Assembly: GCA_033765145.1 (NCBI GenBank)
Contig: JANRIH010000008.1
Location: 1 to 64,000, forward strand
Direction: 5' to 3'
DNA length: 64,000 nt
Source: JAGVSR01 sp033765145
GTDB lineage: Bacteria > Pseudomonadota > Alphaproteobacteria > Rhizobiales > Hyphomicrobiaceae
Below the pieces are notes generated by a model that searched no databases, was not told the origin of the DNA, and saw nothing but the letters and a program-made list of their open reading frames with translations. Shown piece by piece: positions 25,924 to 34,382 of this stretch. Position numbers and translations under genes: made by a program. Positions within the stretch are counted from its first letter, which is position 1. Each line of letters opens with the position of its first letter.

Positions 25924-26053
25924 ACTGGAGATCGCCATCTCTCTCCTTGCGCTCGCGGCTTGCAGCGGCGGGCGGCTCGTGACGCTCGACCGGTCAGTCT
26001 CGCTCGCGGCCGTTCGCGGAGTCAGCCCCGAAAACCTCGCGTCGATCTTCTGA
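25904..26053 (+). CDS. Possible 49-residue lipoprotein
   Basis: A TTG at 25904, preceded by GAAGGCGG, opens a frame of 49 residues overlapping the last 20 bases of the SDR gene. The N-terminus is a short hydrophobic run ending in LALAAC-SGG, a clean lipobox with Cys at residue 20. The rest is short and Ser/Val-rich. Whether it is a real protein is open: entericidin-like lipoproteins can be this short, but the TTG start and overlap weaken the case. Confidence 0.3.
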   Translation: MSERSFKLEIAISLLALAACSGGRLVTLDRSVSLAAVRGVSPENLASIF

Positions 26054-26058
26054 TCGCG

Positions 26059-26478
26059 TCACGGTCCGCTGCCGGGCTGGTCACCTTTTCCGTCGCCGCC
26101 GGGTTTCCAGGTGATGACGACGCAAGAAACCGCAAGCAGCAGGATCGCGGCGCTCTCATATAAGAGATTGACCGGCGGCTGGTCCTTGCCCTGGAGGATG
26201 ACGAGGCGGGCGAGCGCGGTGATGGCGATGAACAGCGGCAGCGTGATCGGGATTTTCTTGCTGTCGTAGTAGACGCCGACCATGGCCAGCACCTCGACAT
26301 AAATGAACATCAGCAAGAGGTCCTTCAGCGCGACTGTCCGGCTCTCGACGATCACGGCGACCTCGATCGCCATGGCTGCGATCGTGAATAGACCGATGAC
26401 GAGCAGGAACGCGTTCTCGGTCTGATGGATGATGCGGCTCACGAGCACATTCGGCTTCTGATCCTTCTGGACGTCCAT
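26059..26478 (-). CDS. PsiE family phosphate-starvation-inducible membrane protein
   Basis: A 139-residue protein with about four membrane spans, matching the PsiE family: SRIIHQTENAFLLVIGLFTI, DLLLMFIYVEVLAMVGVYY, and LPLFIAITALARLVI with the charged VILQGKDQPP loop. Function unknown; E. coli psiE is induced by low phosphate through PhoB. No Pho box was evident upstream. Confidence 0.85.
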   Translation of the reverse strand: MDVQKDQKPNVLVSRIIHQTENAFLLVIGLFTIAAMAIEVAVIVESRTVALKDLLLMFIYVEVLAMVGVYYDSKKIPITLPLFIAITALARLVILQGKDQPPVNLLYESAAILLLAVSCVVITWKPGGDGKGDQPGSGP

Positions 26479-26557
26479 GGCTCGGTCTCCGGAGTTTTCG
26501 ATGTCGAACTGTGATCACAGGCGGTGAGCCCGGCGATCGGGGTTTCTATTCTAGGGC

Positions 26558-27859
26558 TCACGCCGGTGCGATCACTCCGACCACGGCACCCGTCATCAGA
26601 GTGGCCAAGGTGCCGGAGATGATCGTCTTGCCGCCGAGTTCGACGATCTCCTGGCGGCGGGTGGGGGCCATCGCTGTCAATCCACCGAGCATGATGCCGA
26701 GGCTGCCGAAGTTCGCGAACCCGCAGAGGGCATAGGTCATGATGAGACGTGACCGGTCGGACAGTGCGTCGTCGGGAAGGCCGGCCATCTGCAGATAGGC
26801 GACGAACTCGTTGAGGATGGTCTTCAGGCCGAGCAGGCTGCCGGCCGTCGCGGCCTCATGCGACGGTACGCCTGCGAGCCAGGCGAGCGGCGCAAAGATC
26901 CAGCCGACGATGGTCTGAAGGTCGAGCGCGAGACCCATGGGGGCAGTCAGGGCGCCGAGAAGCATGTTGGCGAGGCTCACCAGCGCGACGGCGACGATCA
27001 GCATCGCGGTGATGCTCGCCAGAAGCTCGATCCCTTCACGCGTACCGGCCGTCACGGCGTCCATGCTCGATCGTGTCGGCTCGGCGACAGGTGCGGGTGG
27101 CGTAGTCTCTGCCTTCTCTTCGGACGTTGCGTCGGGTCCTTCGGGGACCATCAGTGCGGCGATCAAGAGTGCCGCCGGCACGCTGATGACGGACGCTATC
27201 AGGAGATGGCCGGCCGCGCCGTCGACCTTGTCCTTGAGGATCGTCGCATAGAGCGCGAAGACGGTCCCCGCGATCGTCGCCATGCCGACCGTCATGGTCT
27301 GGAAGAGACCCGACCGGCTCATGGTCGCGAGATAGGGGCGGATCAGGAGCGGGGCTTCGACCATGCCGACGAAGACGTTTGCCGCAGCACTCGTCGCGAC
27401 GGGGCCATTGACGCCGAGCGTGCGTTCGAGGGCCCAGGCGAAACCCGCGACAACCCGCTGCAAGATTCCCCAGTGATAGAAAAGCTTCGCCAGCACGCTC
27501 ATGATCAGGATGATCGGCAGTGCTTGGAACGCGAGGACAAAGCTGTTTTCCGGCTTCGTCACGTCGAAGGGCGGGGTGGCGCCGGCGAGGTAGCCGAAGA
27601 CGAGGCGCACGCCATCGAGTGTCGCCGATTGCAAGGCTTCGATGGCTCGTGCGGGTCCGTCGAACACCGCCCGGAGGATGGGCAGGTTGAGCAATGCTGC
27701 GGCGACGATGAGCTGGAAGATCGTACCGACTGCGACGAGGCGGGCAACCTGCCCGGCGTCGAGGTCGCCTCTCCGTTCAGACAGGACCCAAGCGATCAGC
27801 GGAAAGGCGAGAAGTCCCAGAACTCCCTGCGCCTGGGGCGCCAAAAGCGACACATCCAT
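26558..27859 (-). CDS. CNT family nucleoside transporter (NupC-like)
   Basis: A 433-residue concentrative nucleoside transporter with about eleven membrane helices. Family motifs: FVGMVEAPLLIRPYL, GLKTILNEFVAYLQM and YALCGFANFGSLGIMLGGLTAMAP, which form the nucleoside and sodium or proton sites. A long cytoplasmic loop (TSEEKAETTPPAPVAEP) splits the two halves. Substrate spectrum cannot be told. Its start is 78 bases upstream of PsiE on the same strand only in the sense of coding order (transcribed before psiE). Confidence 0.92.
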   Translation of the reverse strand: MDVSLLAPQAQGVLGLLAFPLIAWVLSERRGDLDAGQVARLVAVGTIFQLIVAAALLNLPILRAVFDGPARAIEALQSATLDGVRLVFGYLAGATPPFDVTKPENSFVLAFQALPIILIMSVLAKLFYHWGILQRVVAGFAWALERTLGVNGPVATSAAANVFVGMVEAPLLIRPYLATMSRSGLFQTMTVGMATIAGTVFALYATILKDKVDGAAGHLLIASVISVPAALLIAALMVPEGPDATSEEKAETTPPAPVAEPTRSSMDAVTAGTREGIELLASITAMLIVAVALVSLANMLLGALTAPMGLALDLQTIVGWIFAPLAWLAGVPSHEAATAGSLLGLKTILNEFVAYLQMAGLPDDALSDRSRLIMTYALCGFANFGSLGIMLGGLTAMAPTRRQEIVELGGKTIISGTLATLMTGAVVGVIAPA

Positions 27860-27919
27860 TGCATCGTTCCGAGCAACAGACCGGCAGACGCCCCCCGCGT
27901 CGGCGAACGCGGCCGTCGC

Positions 27920-28294
27920 TCAGCGGCTCGCGTAGGCCGTGCCCGACATGCCGTCATTGCTCGTCCACTTGAGGGTCGAGCCCGCGCGACGGACCGTGAA
28001 GCACTGCTCCTTGCCCTTGTACCAGATGTTCCAGCGCTGACAGAACCGGTTCCCGGCGATGCGCCATGTGCCGCGGTCCTCATAGTGGCCGGAATAGATC
28101 TGCATGGCGCGTGACCGCGCGACCATCGTGCCGCCGCTGGAATAGCTGATCGGCAACGAGCCGAAGGGCGTCGAGAGGCCGATGGTCTTGCCGGCGAATG
28201 TCTTTTGAAGGTCATCCGCTGAAAGCGTCTCGGCCGAGGCTGCCGCGGGAATGATGCTCGCCATCGCAATCGACAGCAGAAATCGCTTGATCAT
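27920..28294 (-). CDS. Small secreted protein with signal peptide
   Basis: A 124-residue protein; I start it at the ATG 28294 giving a typical signal peptide (IKRFLLSIAMASIIPAAASA) cleaved near residue 22. The mature part has the motif GTWRIAGNRFCQRWNIWYKG followed by KEQCFTV. The Cys-x-Arg-Trp and Cys spacing is shared by secreted rhizobial proteins of a DUF995-type family, my best guess. Function unknown. Reading frame also opens 45 bases earlier, which would spoil the signal peptide. Confidence 0.75.
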   Translation of the reverse strand: MIKRFLLSIAMASIIPAAASAETLSADDLQKTFAGKTIGLSTPFGSLPISYSSGGTMVARSRAMQIYSGHYEDRGTWRIAGNRFCQRWNIWYKGKEQCFTVRRAGSTLKWTSNDGMSGTAYASR

Positions 28295-28440
28295 AAAACT
28301 CACCCTCAATTGCTGACTTGGCCCTGCAAGTCGGCTCATGTTCGTTTACAGGCCGCCCGTGCCGGAGATGGAAGACCGAGACGGTCTAAGCGGTCAATGT
28401 TGCAGGCTTATCTTGGTAACGCCACGCCGTCACGCGCGGA

Positions 28441-29352
28441 TCACGTGGGCGAGTTCGCGCGCTTTTTGCCAGTTCCCTGGGCAGTCTGGACCGGCACGTT
28501 GTCGATCAATCTCGTCCGGCCGAGCCAGGCGGCCGCGAGAACGCGGGCGGCATGGTGCTTCGCGGGATCGAAGGGCGCGAGGGTTTCGGCGTCGCGCACG
28601 TCCACGTAGTCGACCGAGCGGAAGCCGGTGGCCAGGAGATCGCGCGCGGCAATCTCGAGCGCGGCGTTGACGGGGCCGCCGCTCGCCACGACGGCGGCGA
28701 CGCCGGCAATGGCGCGGTGGAGTGCGGGTGCCAACGCTCTTTCGTCATTCGACAGATAGGCGTTGCGGGACGATCGGGCGAGGCCGTCCTTTTCGCGAGA
28801 CGTCGGAGCACCGATGATCGACAAGGGAAGATCGAGGTCGCGCACGGTCTGCCGGATGACCGTGAGTTGCTGGAAATCCTTCTCGCCGAAGACGGCGACA
28901 TCGGGCGTCACCTGGCTGAAAAGCTTGGTGCACACGGTCGCGACGCCGGCGAAATGCTGGGGCCGGAACTGGCCTTCCAGCGGCAGGGCAGCGGCTTTGG
29001 GTATGATCTCGGTTGCGAAGCCGGTCGGATACATTTCCGCGATGGTTGGCGCCCAGACGAGATCGGCGCCGGCCAAAGCGAGCTTGGCGAGATCGCCCGT
29101 CTCGTCGCGCGGATAGCGGGACAAGTCTTCGGTCGGCGCGAATTGGGTTGGATTGACGAAGATCGAGACGACGGCCCGGTCGGCCTTTTTCTTGGCCATG
29201 CGCACGAGCGACAGGTGGCCTTCGTGAAGCGCACCCATCGTTGGCACTAGCGCAATGGTCTCGCCCGCGTCACGAAATGCGCGGATCGCGGGGCGGAGTG
29301 TCTTGACGGTGCGAACCGTACGGGGCGCGCTCGGGTGCGATGGGTGGGACAC
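28441..29352 (-). CDS. panC: Pantoate-beta-alanine ligase (pantothenate synthetase)
   Basis: PanC joins pantoate and beta-alanine with ATP to give pantothenate, a precursor of CoA. The signatures are all present: PTMGALHEGHLSLVRMA (HIGH-like motif), FVNPTQFAPTEDL, HFAGVATVCTKLF, and FGEKDFQQL. I put the start at GTG 29352 (303 residues); GTG 29394 adds 14 residues, and a later start is possible since the core begins about residue 17. No panB is adjacent. Confidence 0.93.
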   Translation of the reverse strand: MSHPSHPSAPRTVRTVKTLRPAIRAFRDAGETIALVPTMGALHEGHLSLVRMAKKKADRAVVSIFVNPTQFAPTEDLSRYPRDETGDLAKLALAGADLVWAPTIAEMYPTGFATEIIPKAAALPLEGQFRPQHFAGVATVCTKLFSQVTPDVAVFGEKDFQQLTVIRQTVRDLDLPLSIIGAPTSREKDGLARSSRNAYLSNDERALAPALHRAIAGVAAVVASGGPVNAALEIAARDLLATGFRSVDYVDVRDAETLAPFDPAKHHAARVLAAAWLGRTRLIDNVPVQTAQGTGKKRANSPT

Positions 29353-29556
29353 GGGGCAAACACGGGCTGTGGAAAACGTCGATGGACCTGACACGATCAG
29401 CGCCCATCTGTCTATCCGTTCAGTCTTGACGTCAGGCCAAATCCACCTCGTGCCGGTTCATGGGGCGATGGTCGCCACGGTGCCGCAATCGATCCAGCAT
29501 TCTGGTAGGATTGGCGCGGTCGCGAATCGGGCGTGCGCGGCGAGGAGGTCGTCCCC

Positions 29557-32500
29557 ATGGTTGCGGCAATGAGATCGGGCCGTCGTGACGCTCTCGGGCG
29601 GTCGGTATCGCGCGGACCTTCCGGGCGGTTGCCGTCGATGGATGAGATCGCCGGCCATCACCTGACGGACGAAACGCGTCTCGTCGGCGGGCTCATCGAG
29701 CGCGCCGTCTACACGGGCGACGAGCGGCGGCGCATTTCAGAGATCGCACGCCGACTGGTTCAGGGTGCCCGATCGTCGGATGCCGGGCATGGCGGTGTCG
29801 ATGCCTTCATGCGGGAATACGGTCTCTCCTCGGACGAGGGCATCATTCTCATGTGCCTCGCGGAGGCATTGTTGCGCATCCCGGACGCCGAGACGGCGGA
29901 CGCCTTTATCGCGGAGAAAATCAAAGAAGGAAACTGGGACCGTCACCGCGGGCACTCCGACAGCCTGTTCGTCAATGCCTCGACCTGGGGCCTCATGCTC
30001 ACGGGCCGCATCGTGAAACTGCGCGAGGGGGCGAAAGGTAAGCCTCTTGACCATCTGAGACGGCTGGTGGCTCGTTCGGGCGAGCCGCTCATTCGGCAGG
30101 CAATCCGGCAGGCGGTCAAACTTCTCGGCGAGCAGTTCGTTCTCGGCCGCACGATCGAGGATGCAATCCAGCGTGCGCGCCGCTACGAAGCCGACGGATA
30201 TCGCTTCTCCTACGACATGCTCGGGGAGGCGGCGCGAACCGATGCTGATGCCGAGCGATACTTCCAGCGTTATGTCAGCGCGATCGATGCTGTCGGGCTC
30301 AGCTGCGGACCGCTGACGGCGCGCCACGCCGATGCGCTCGTCACGCGCCCGAGCATTTCGGTCAAGCTGTCCGCGCTGCATCCGCGTTTCGAGGCGGGCA
30401 AGGAAAGGCGTCTCATCGCCGAGCTTTTGCCGCGTCTCGACGCGCTCGTGCGGCATGCGGAGGCGCGTGGTCTCGCGATCACGATCGATGCCGAGGAGCA
30501 GGACCGGCTCGAGCCGACGCTCCTCATGTTCGGCGAGGCGTTCCTGACCTCGGCGACGGCGGGATCGCACGGCCTCGGTATCGCCGTGCAGGCTTATGGC
30601 CGGCGGGCCGTTCCGGTGCTGCGCTGGTTGAGGCGGCTCGCGGAGGAGACGGGACGGCGCATCCCCGTGCGGCTCGTCAAGGGGGCGTATTGGGACAGCG
30701 AGATCAAGTGGGCGCAGGAGCGCGGTCTCGCCGATTACCCGGTCTACTCGCGGAAAATGCACACCGACGTGTCCTATCTCGCGTGCATGCGGCTCATGCT
30801 GTCGAGCCCGAAGGCGTTCTACAGCCAGTTCGCGACCCACAACGCGCACACGATCGCCGCGGCCACGATCGCGGCCGGCTCGACGCCCTTCGAATTCCAG
30901 CGCCTGCATGGCATGGGCGAAGCGATCTATGCGCATGTGATCGGGGGTTCGGGCGATCCAAAGCCGTGCCGCATCTATGCGCCGGTCGGGGATCACGAGG
31001 ACCTGCTCGGGTATCTCGTCCGGCGGCTCCTAGAGAACGGCGCCAATACGAGTTTCGTTAATCGGCTCGCGGACGACGAGATGCCGATTGCGTCGATCAT
31101 CCGCGATCCGGTCGAGGACGCAGAGCGCGAGCGTCAGACGGGTGAAACACCGAAGCCGCTTGTCAGGCCTCGGGATGTCTTCTGGCCCGAACGGAAGAAC
31201 TCTTCCGGGATCGCGCTCGACGCCGAGGGAGTGCGAACTGCTCTTCTCAGTGACATGCGTTCAGCGCTTTCGCTCCCGGTCGACGCCGGACCGATCGTCG
31301 GCGGCGTCGTGACGGCCGGGGGCGATGCAGCGGCATTCGTCCTCTGTCCCCACGATCGCGGTGAACGTCTGGGAACGATTCGGATCAGCACACCGCAGGA
31401 TGTCGAGAAGGCGCTCGTTCAGGCCGAGAGTGCGCTCCATGCGTGGGATACGCGGGGCGCTGCGGCCCGCTCGAAGATCCTCGACACAGCGGCCGATCTC
31501 GTCGAACGGGACCGGGCGAAACTCATGGGGCATCTCGTGCGCGAGGCCGGCAAGACGCTGCCGGCCGCCCTCGCGGAAGTGCGGGAAACAGCCGATCTCC
31601 TGCGCTATTACGCGCTCGAAGCGCGCCGGAAGCTTTCGGAGCCCGTGGTTCTCAAGGGAACGACCGGTGAAACGAATGCCTTGAGCCATCGCGCGAGGGG
31701 TCCGTTCGTCGCAATCGCGCCGTGGAATTTTCCGCTCGCGATCTTCACGGGGCAAATCGCGGCCGCGCTCGTCGCGGGGAATACGGTCCTGGCGAAGCCG
31801 GCCGAGCAGACGCCGATCACGGGGTTCCTGGCCGTCAGGCTGCTGCACGAGGCGGGTGTGCCGGCGAACGTGCTTCATCTTTTGACCGGCGGCAGTACCG
31901 TCGGCGCTGCGCTCGTCAAGGATGCCAGGATCAGGGGCGTCGCGTTCACCGGTTCGAACGAGACCGCGTGGGCGATCCAGAAACTCTTGAGCGAACGGCG
32001 TGGACCCATCATTCCCTTCATCGCGGAGACGGGTGGCATCAACGCGATGATCGCGGATTCGAGCGCGCTGACCGAGCAAGTGGTGCGCGATGCGGTCCGC
32101 TCGGCCTTCGACAGTGCCGGGCAGCGGTGCTCGGCGGCCCGCGTGCTTTTTTTGCAGGATGACATCGCGGACCATACGATCGCGATGCTGAAGGGCGCGA
32201 TCGGAGCGCTCGATGTTGGCGATCCCATGGACCCTCAGATCGACATCGGGCCGGTGATCGACGAGACGGCACAGGACATGCTCGAAGCGCACAAGCTCCG
32301 GATGCAGGCCGCGGGGCGCGAACTCATCGACCTGCCCTTGCCGGACGCGTGCCGGCGCGGGACCTATGTGACGCCCGCGCTCTATGAGATCGAGCGGATG
32401 GATGTTCTCGACCGGGAAGTATTTGGCCCGATCTTGCACGTCGTCCGTTATCCGCGGGGTGGTCTCGATCAGGTGATCGATGCCGTCAATGCCACGGGCT

Positions 32501-32778
32501 ATGGTCTGACGCTCGGTCTCCATAGCCGGATCGAAGGCGTGGCGGATCGCGTCGCGGAACGGGCGCGGATCGGAAACCTCTACGTCAACCGGAACCAGAT
32601 CGGGGCCGTGCCGGGCGTTCAGCCGTTCGGCGGGGAGGGACTGTCCGGCACCGGGCCCAAAGCGGGCGGACCGGGGTATGTCGCGCGATTTGCGACGGAA
32701 CGGGTGCGCACGACCGACATCACGGCGACGGGCGGCAACGTGAAGCTTCTCACTCGGGAAGTGGGTGACACGACCTGA
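29557..32778 (+). CDS. putA: Bifunctional proline dehydrogenase / glutamate semialdehyde dehydrogenase PutA
   Basis: A 1073-residue enzyme that oxidises proline to glutamate in two steps. I choose ATG 29557, which has GGAGG 8 bases upstream. A helical N-terminal region (to about residue 160) leads to a FAD-binding PRODH barrel (ISVKLSALHPRFE, RLVKGAYWDSE near 373, FATHNAHT) and an ALDH module with Glu824 (ETGGINAM) and catalytic Cys858 (GQRCSAARV), ending FGGEGLSGTGPKAGGP. It lacks the N-terminal ribbon-helix-helix DNA-binding domain of E. coli PutA, so it is not an autorepressor. Confidence 0.96.
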   Translation: MVAAMRSGRRDALGRSVSRGPSGRLPSMDEIAGHHLTDETRLVGGLIERAVYTGDERRRISEIARRLVQGARSSDAGHGGVDAFMREYGLSSDEGIILMCLAEALLRIPDAETADAFIAEKIKEGNWDRHRGHSDSLFVNASTWGLMLTGRIVKLREGAKGKPLDHLRRLVARSGEPLIRQAIRQAVKLLGEQFVLGRTIEDAIQRARRYEADGYRFSYDMLGEAARTDADAERYFQRYVSAIDAVGLSCGPLTARHADALVTRPSISVKLSALHPRFEAGKERRLIAELLPRLDALVRHAEARGLAITIDAEEQDRLEPTLLMFGEAFLTSATAGSHGLGIAVQAYGRRAVPVLRWLRRLAEETGRRIPVRLVKGAYWDSEIKWAQERGLADYPVYSRKMHTDVSYLACMRLMLSSPKAFYSQFATHNAHTIAAATIAAGSTPFEFQRLHGMGEAIYAHVIGGSGDPKPCRIYAPVGDHEDLLGYLVRRLLENGANTSFVNRLADDEMPIASIIRDPVEDAERERQTGETPKPLVRPRDVFWPERKNSSGIALDAEGVRTALLSDMRSALSLPVDAGPIVGGVVTAGGDAAAFVLCPHDRGERLGTIRISTPQDVEKALVQAESALHAWDTRGAAARSKILDTAADLVERDRAKLMGHLVREAGKTLPAALAEVRETADLLRYYALEARRKLSEPVVLKGTTGETNALSHRARGPFVAIAPWNFPLAIFTGQIAAALVAGNTVLAKPAEQTPITGFLAVRLLHEAGVPANVLHLLTGGSTVGAALVKDARIRGVAFTGSNETAWAIQKLLSERRGPIIPFIAETGGINAMIADSSALTEQVVRDAVRSAFDSAGQRCSAARVLFLQDDIADHTIAMLKGAIGALDVGDPMDPQIDIGPVIDETAQDMLEAHKLRMQAAGRELIDLPLPDACRRGTYVTPALYEIERMDVLDREVFGPILHVVRYPRGGLDQVIDAVNATGYGLTLGLHSRIEGVADRVAERARIGNLYVNRNQIGAVPGVQPFGGEGLSGTGPKAGGPGYVARFATERVRTTDITATGGNVKLLTREVGDTT

Positions 32779-32859
32779 CGTCAGACCCGGCCAGGGCCAC
32801 TGAGCCTTGCGGGCCGCGTTCCGCGGTATCACATTACGGGCGCTGGAGCCCGTTCCCCT

Positions 32860-33645
32860 ATGACGACCAAAGACAAGCGCGGCCTGACGCCCGGTGTCAC
32901 GAACGCCGGAAATGTCCGGGAGGTGTCGGAGGCCGGTTCATCCGCTCGTCCGGCCGAGGCATCGCGCGCGTCGGATGTCGCCGCTTTCGTCGCGGAAATG
33001 CAGTCGATGGCGGCGCCCGTCGCGGGGGCACGGGGCCGACTCATTTTTGCGATCGACGCGACCATGAGCCGGCAGCCGACGTGGGACTTGGCGCTTTCGC
33101 TGCAAGCGGACATGTTCCAGGCGGTCAAGGACGTGGGCGGGCTCGATGTGCAGCTCGTCTATTTTCGTGGAACCAGCGAATGCCGTTCTTCAAAATGGGT
33201 CTCCGATCCATCGGAGCTCGCCCGTCTCATGACGACCGTGTCCTGCCGGGGCGGGCTGACACAGATCGGGCGCGTCCTCGCGCATGCCAATCAGGAGGCA
33301 CGGCAGAGACGGATCAACGCTCTCGTGTTCATCGGCGACGCGTTCGAGGAAGAGATCGATCCGATCTGTCAGCGCGCCGGAGAACTGGCACTCGGCGGCG
33401 TCCCTGCGTTCCTGTTCCAGGAAGGTCACGATCCCGCGGTTTCCAGAGCATTTCAAGAGGTCGCGCGCATCACGCGGGGAGCTACGTGCTGTTTCGATCG
33501 TGGTTCGGCTGCTCAATTGCGGGATCTCCTGACGGCCGTTGCCGTCTACGCCTCGGGCGGTCGCAAGGCGCTGCTCGCGCTCTCGGCCCGCAAGGACGGT
33601 GGCGGCGCGAGGCTTCTTCTGCCGCATCTGGCCGGGCGGGGTTGA
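32860..33645 (+). CDS. VWA-domain-like protein
   Basis: A 261-residue protein with a von Willebrand A-type fold: the metal-ion adhesion motif D-x-T-x-S is seen as IFAIDATMS (Asp66, Thr68, Ser70), followed by strands LVYFRG, ALVFIGDAFEEE and PAFLFQEG. The Gly-Gly-Leu-Thr-Gln-Ile stretch near residue 130 may supply the fourth loop. No signal peptide. The first 40 residues are Ala/Ser-rich. It is 6 bases upstream of the J-domain gene, so they form one unit. Confidence 0.8.
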   Translation: MTTKDKRGLTPGVTNAGNVREVSEAGSSARPAEASRASDVAAFVAEMQSMAAPVAGARGRLIFAIDATMSRQPTWDLALSLQADMFQAVKDVGGLDVQLVYFRGTSECRSSKWVSDPSELARLMTTVSCRGGLTQIGRVLAHANQEARQRRINALVFIGDAFEEEIDPICQRAGELALGGVPAFLFQEGHDPAVSRAFQEVARITRGATCCFDRGSAAQLRDLLTAVAVYASGGRKALLALSARKDGGGARLLLPHLAGRG

Positions 33646-33651
33646 CGCGCG

Positions 33652-34374
33652 ATGACCTACCTGATGTTCGGGCTTGTGGCGCTCGTGGCGATGCTCCTCG
33701 TGGCACATGCGTTCATGAACGCGAACGCCGCTGCACTTGCGCGGCAGCTGCGGTTCATCGGTGGCCTCGTTCTGGCGGGCTGTGCGGCCGTGCTGTTGCT
33801 GCGGGGCGCGGCGCTTGCTGCTCTCGTCCTCGGGGGCTTCGCCTGGGGCCTTCTCGCGGGTCACGGCGCATTGACGTGGTCCAGCGGCTGGCCCGGTCAG
33901 AGCGGTTCGGGTCCGCAGCCTGGTCGCGGTTCTCGGCTTCGAACACAGCACCTCGAGATGGAACTCGATCACGACACGGGCGCGATCCGGGGACGCGTGT
34001 TGCGGGGTGCCTTTGCCGGACGCGAACTCGATACCCTCTCGCCGGCGGAGGTGGCCGATCTCCTACGGAGTTTCCGCTTTTCCGATCCAGATAGCGCGCA
34101 AGTGCTCGAAGCTTATCTCGATCAGGTGCATCCGAGCTGGCGCGAGGACATGGAAGCCGAGGCTCGGGACGCGGGTCGTCAGCATTCTTCGGCGGGCTCG
34201 GGAATGACACGGCGGGAAGCGGCGGACCTTCTCGGCGTTGCCATCGATGCCGACGCGGATACCGTGCGCGCGGCCCATCGTGACCGCATCAAGTCGGCGC
34301 ATCCCGATCGCGGCGGGTCGAACGATCTCGCGGCGCGGATCAACGAGGCGAAATCGGTTCTGCTTGGGGAATGA
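33652..34374 (+). CDS. Membrane-anchored J-domain protein
   Basis: A 240-residue protein with two hydrophobic segments near the N-terminus (residues 1-20 and about 42-62) and a C-terminal J domain (from about residue 182) with the HPD motif (SAHPDRGGSND) that stimulates Hsp70/DnaK ATPase. The middle has ELDHDTGAIRGRVLRG and EVADLLRSF. The layout (membrane anchor then J domain) parallels the TIM14/Pam18 type. It is the last gene of the plus-strand unit and converges with the carboxypeptidase gene. Confidence 0.85.
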   Translation: MTYLMFGLVALVAMLLVAHAFMNANAAALARQLRFIGGLVLAGCAAVLLLRGAALAALVLGGFAWGLLAGHGALTWSSGWPGQSGSGPQPGRGSRLRTQHLEMELDHDTGAIRGRVLRGAFAGRELDTLSPAEVADLLRSFRFSDPDSAQVLEAYLDQVHPSWREDMEAEARDAGRQHSSAGSGMTRREAADLLGVAIDADADTVRAAHRDRIKSAHPDRGGSNDLAARINEAKSVLLGE

Positions 34375-34382
34375 CCGCGCGT

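Noticed and set aside
26858..28114. 418-codon plus-strand frame across the CNT transporter
   Set aside because: Opposite strand has a full CNT transporter with its motifs; the plus product is charged repeats without domain.
29353..29556. Promoter TTGACG at 29426-29431 for putA
   Set aside because: No acceptable -10 hexamer at 16-18 bases, so I do not list it as a promoter.
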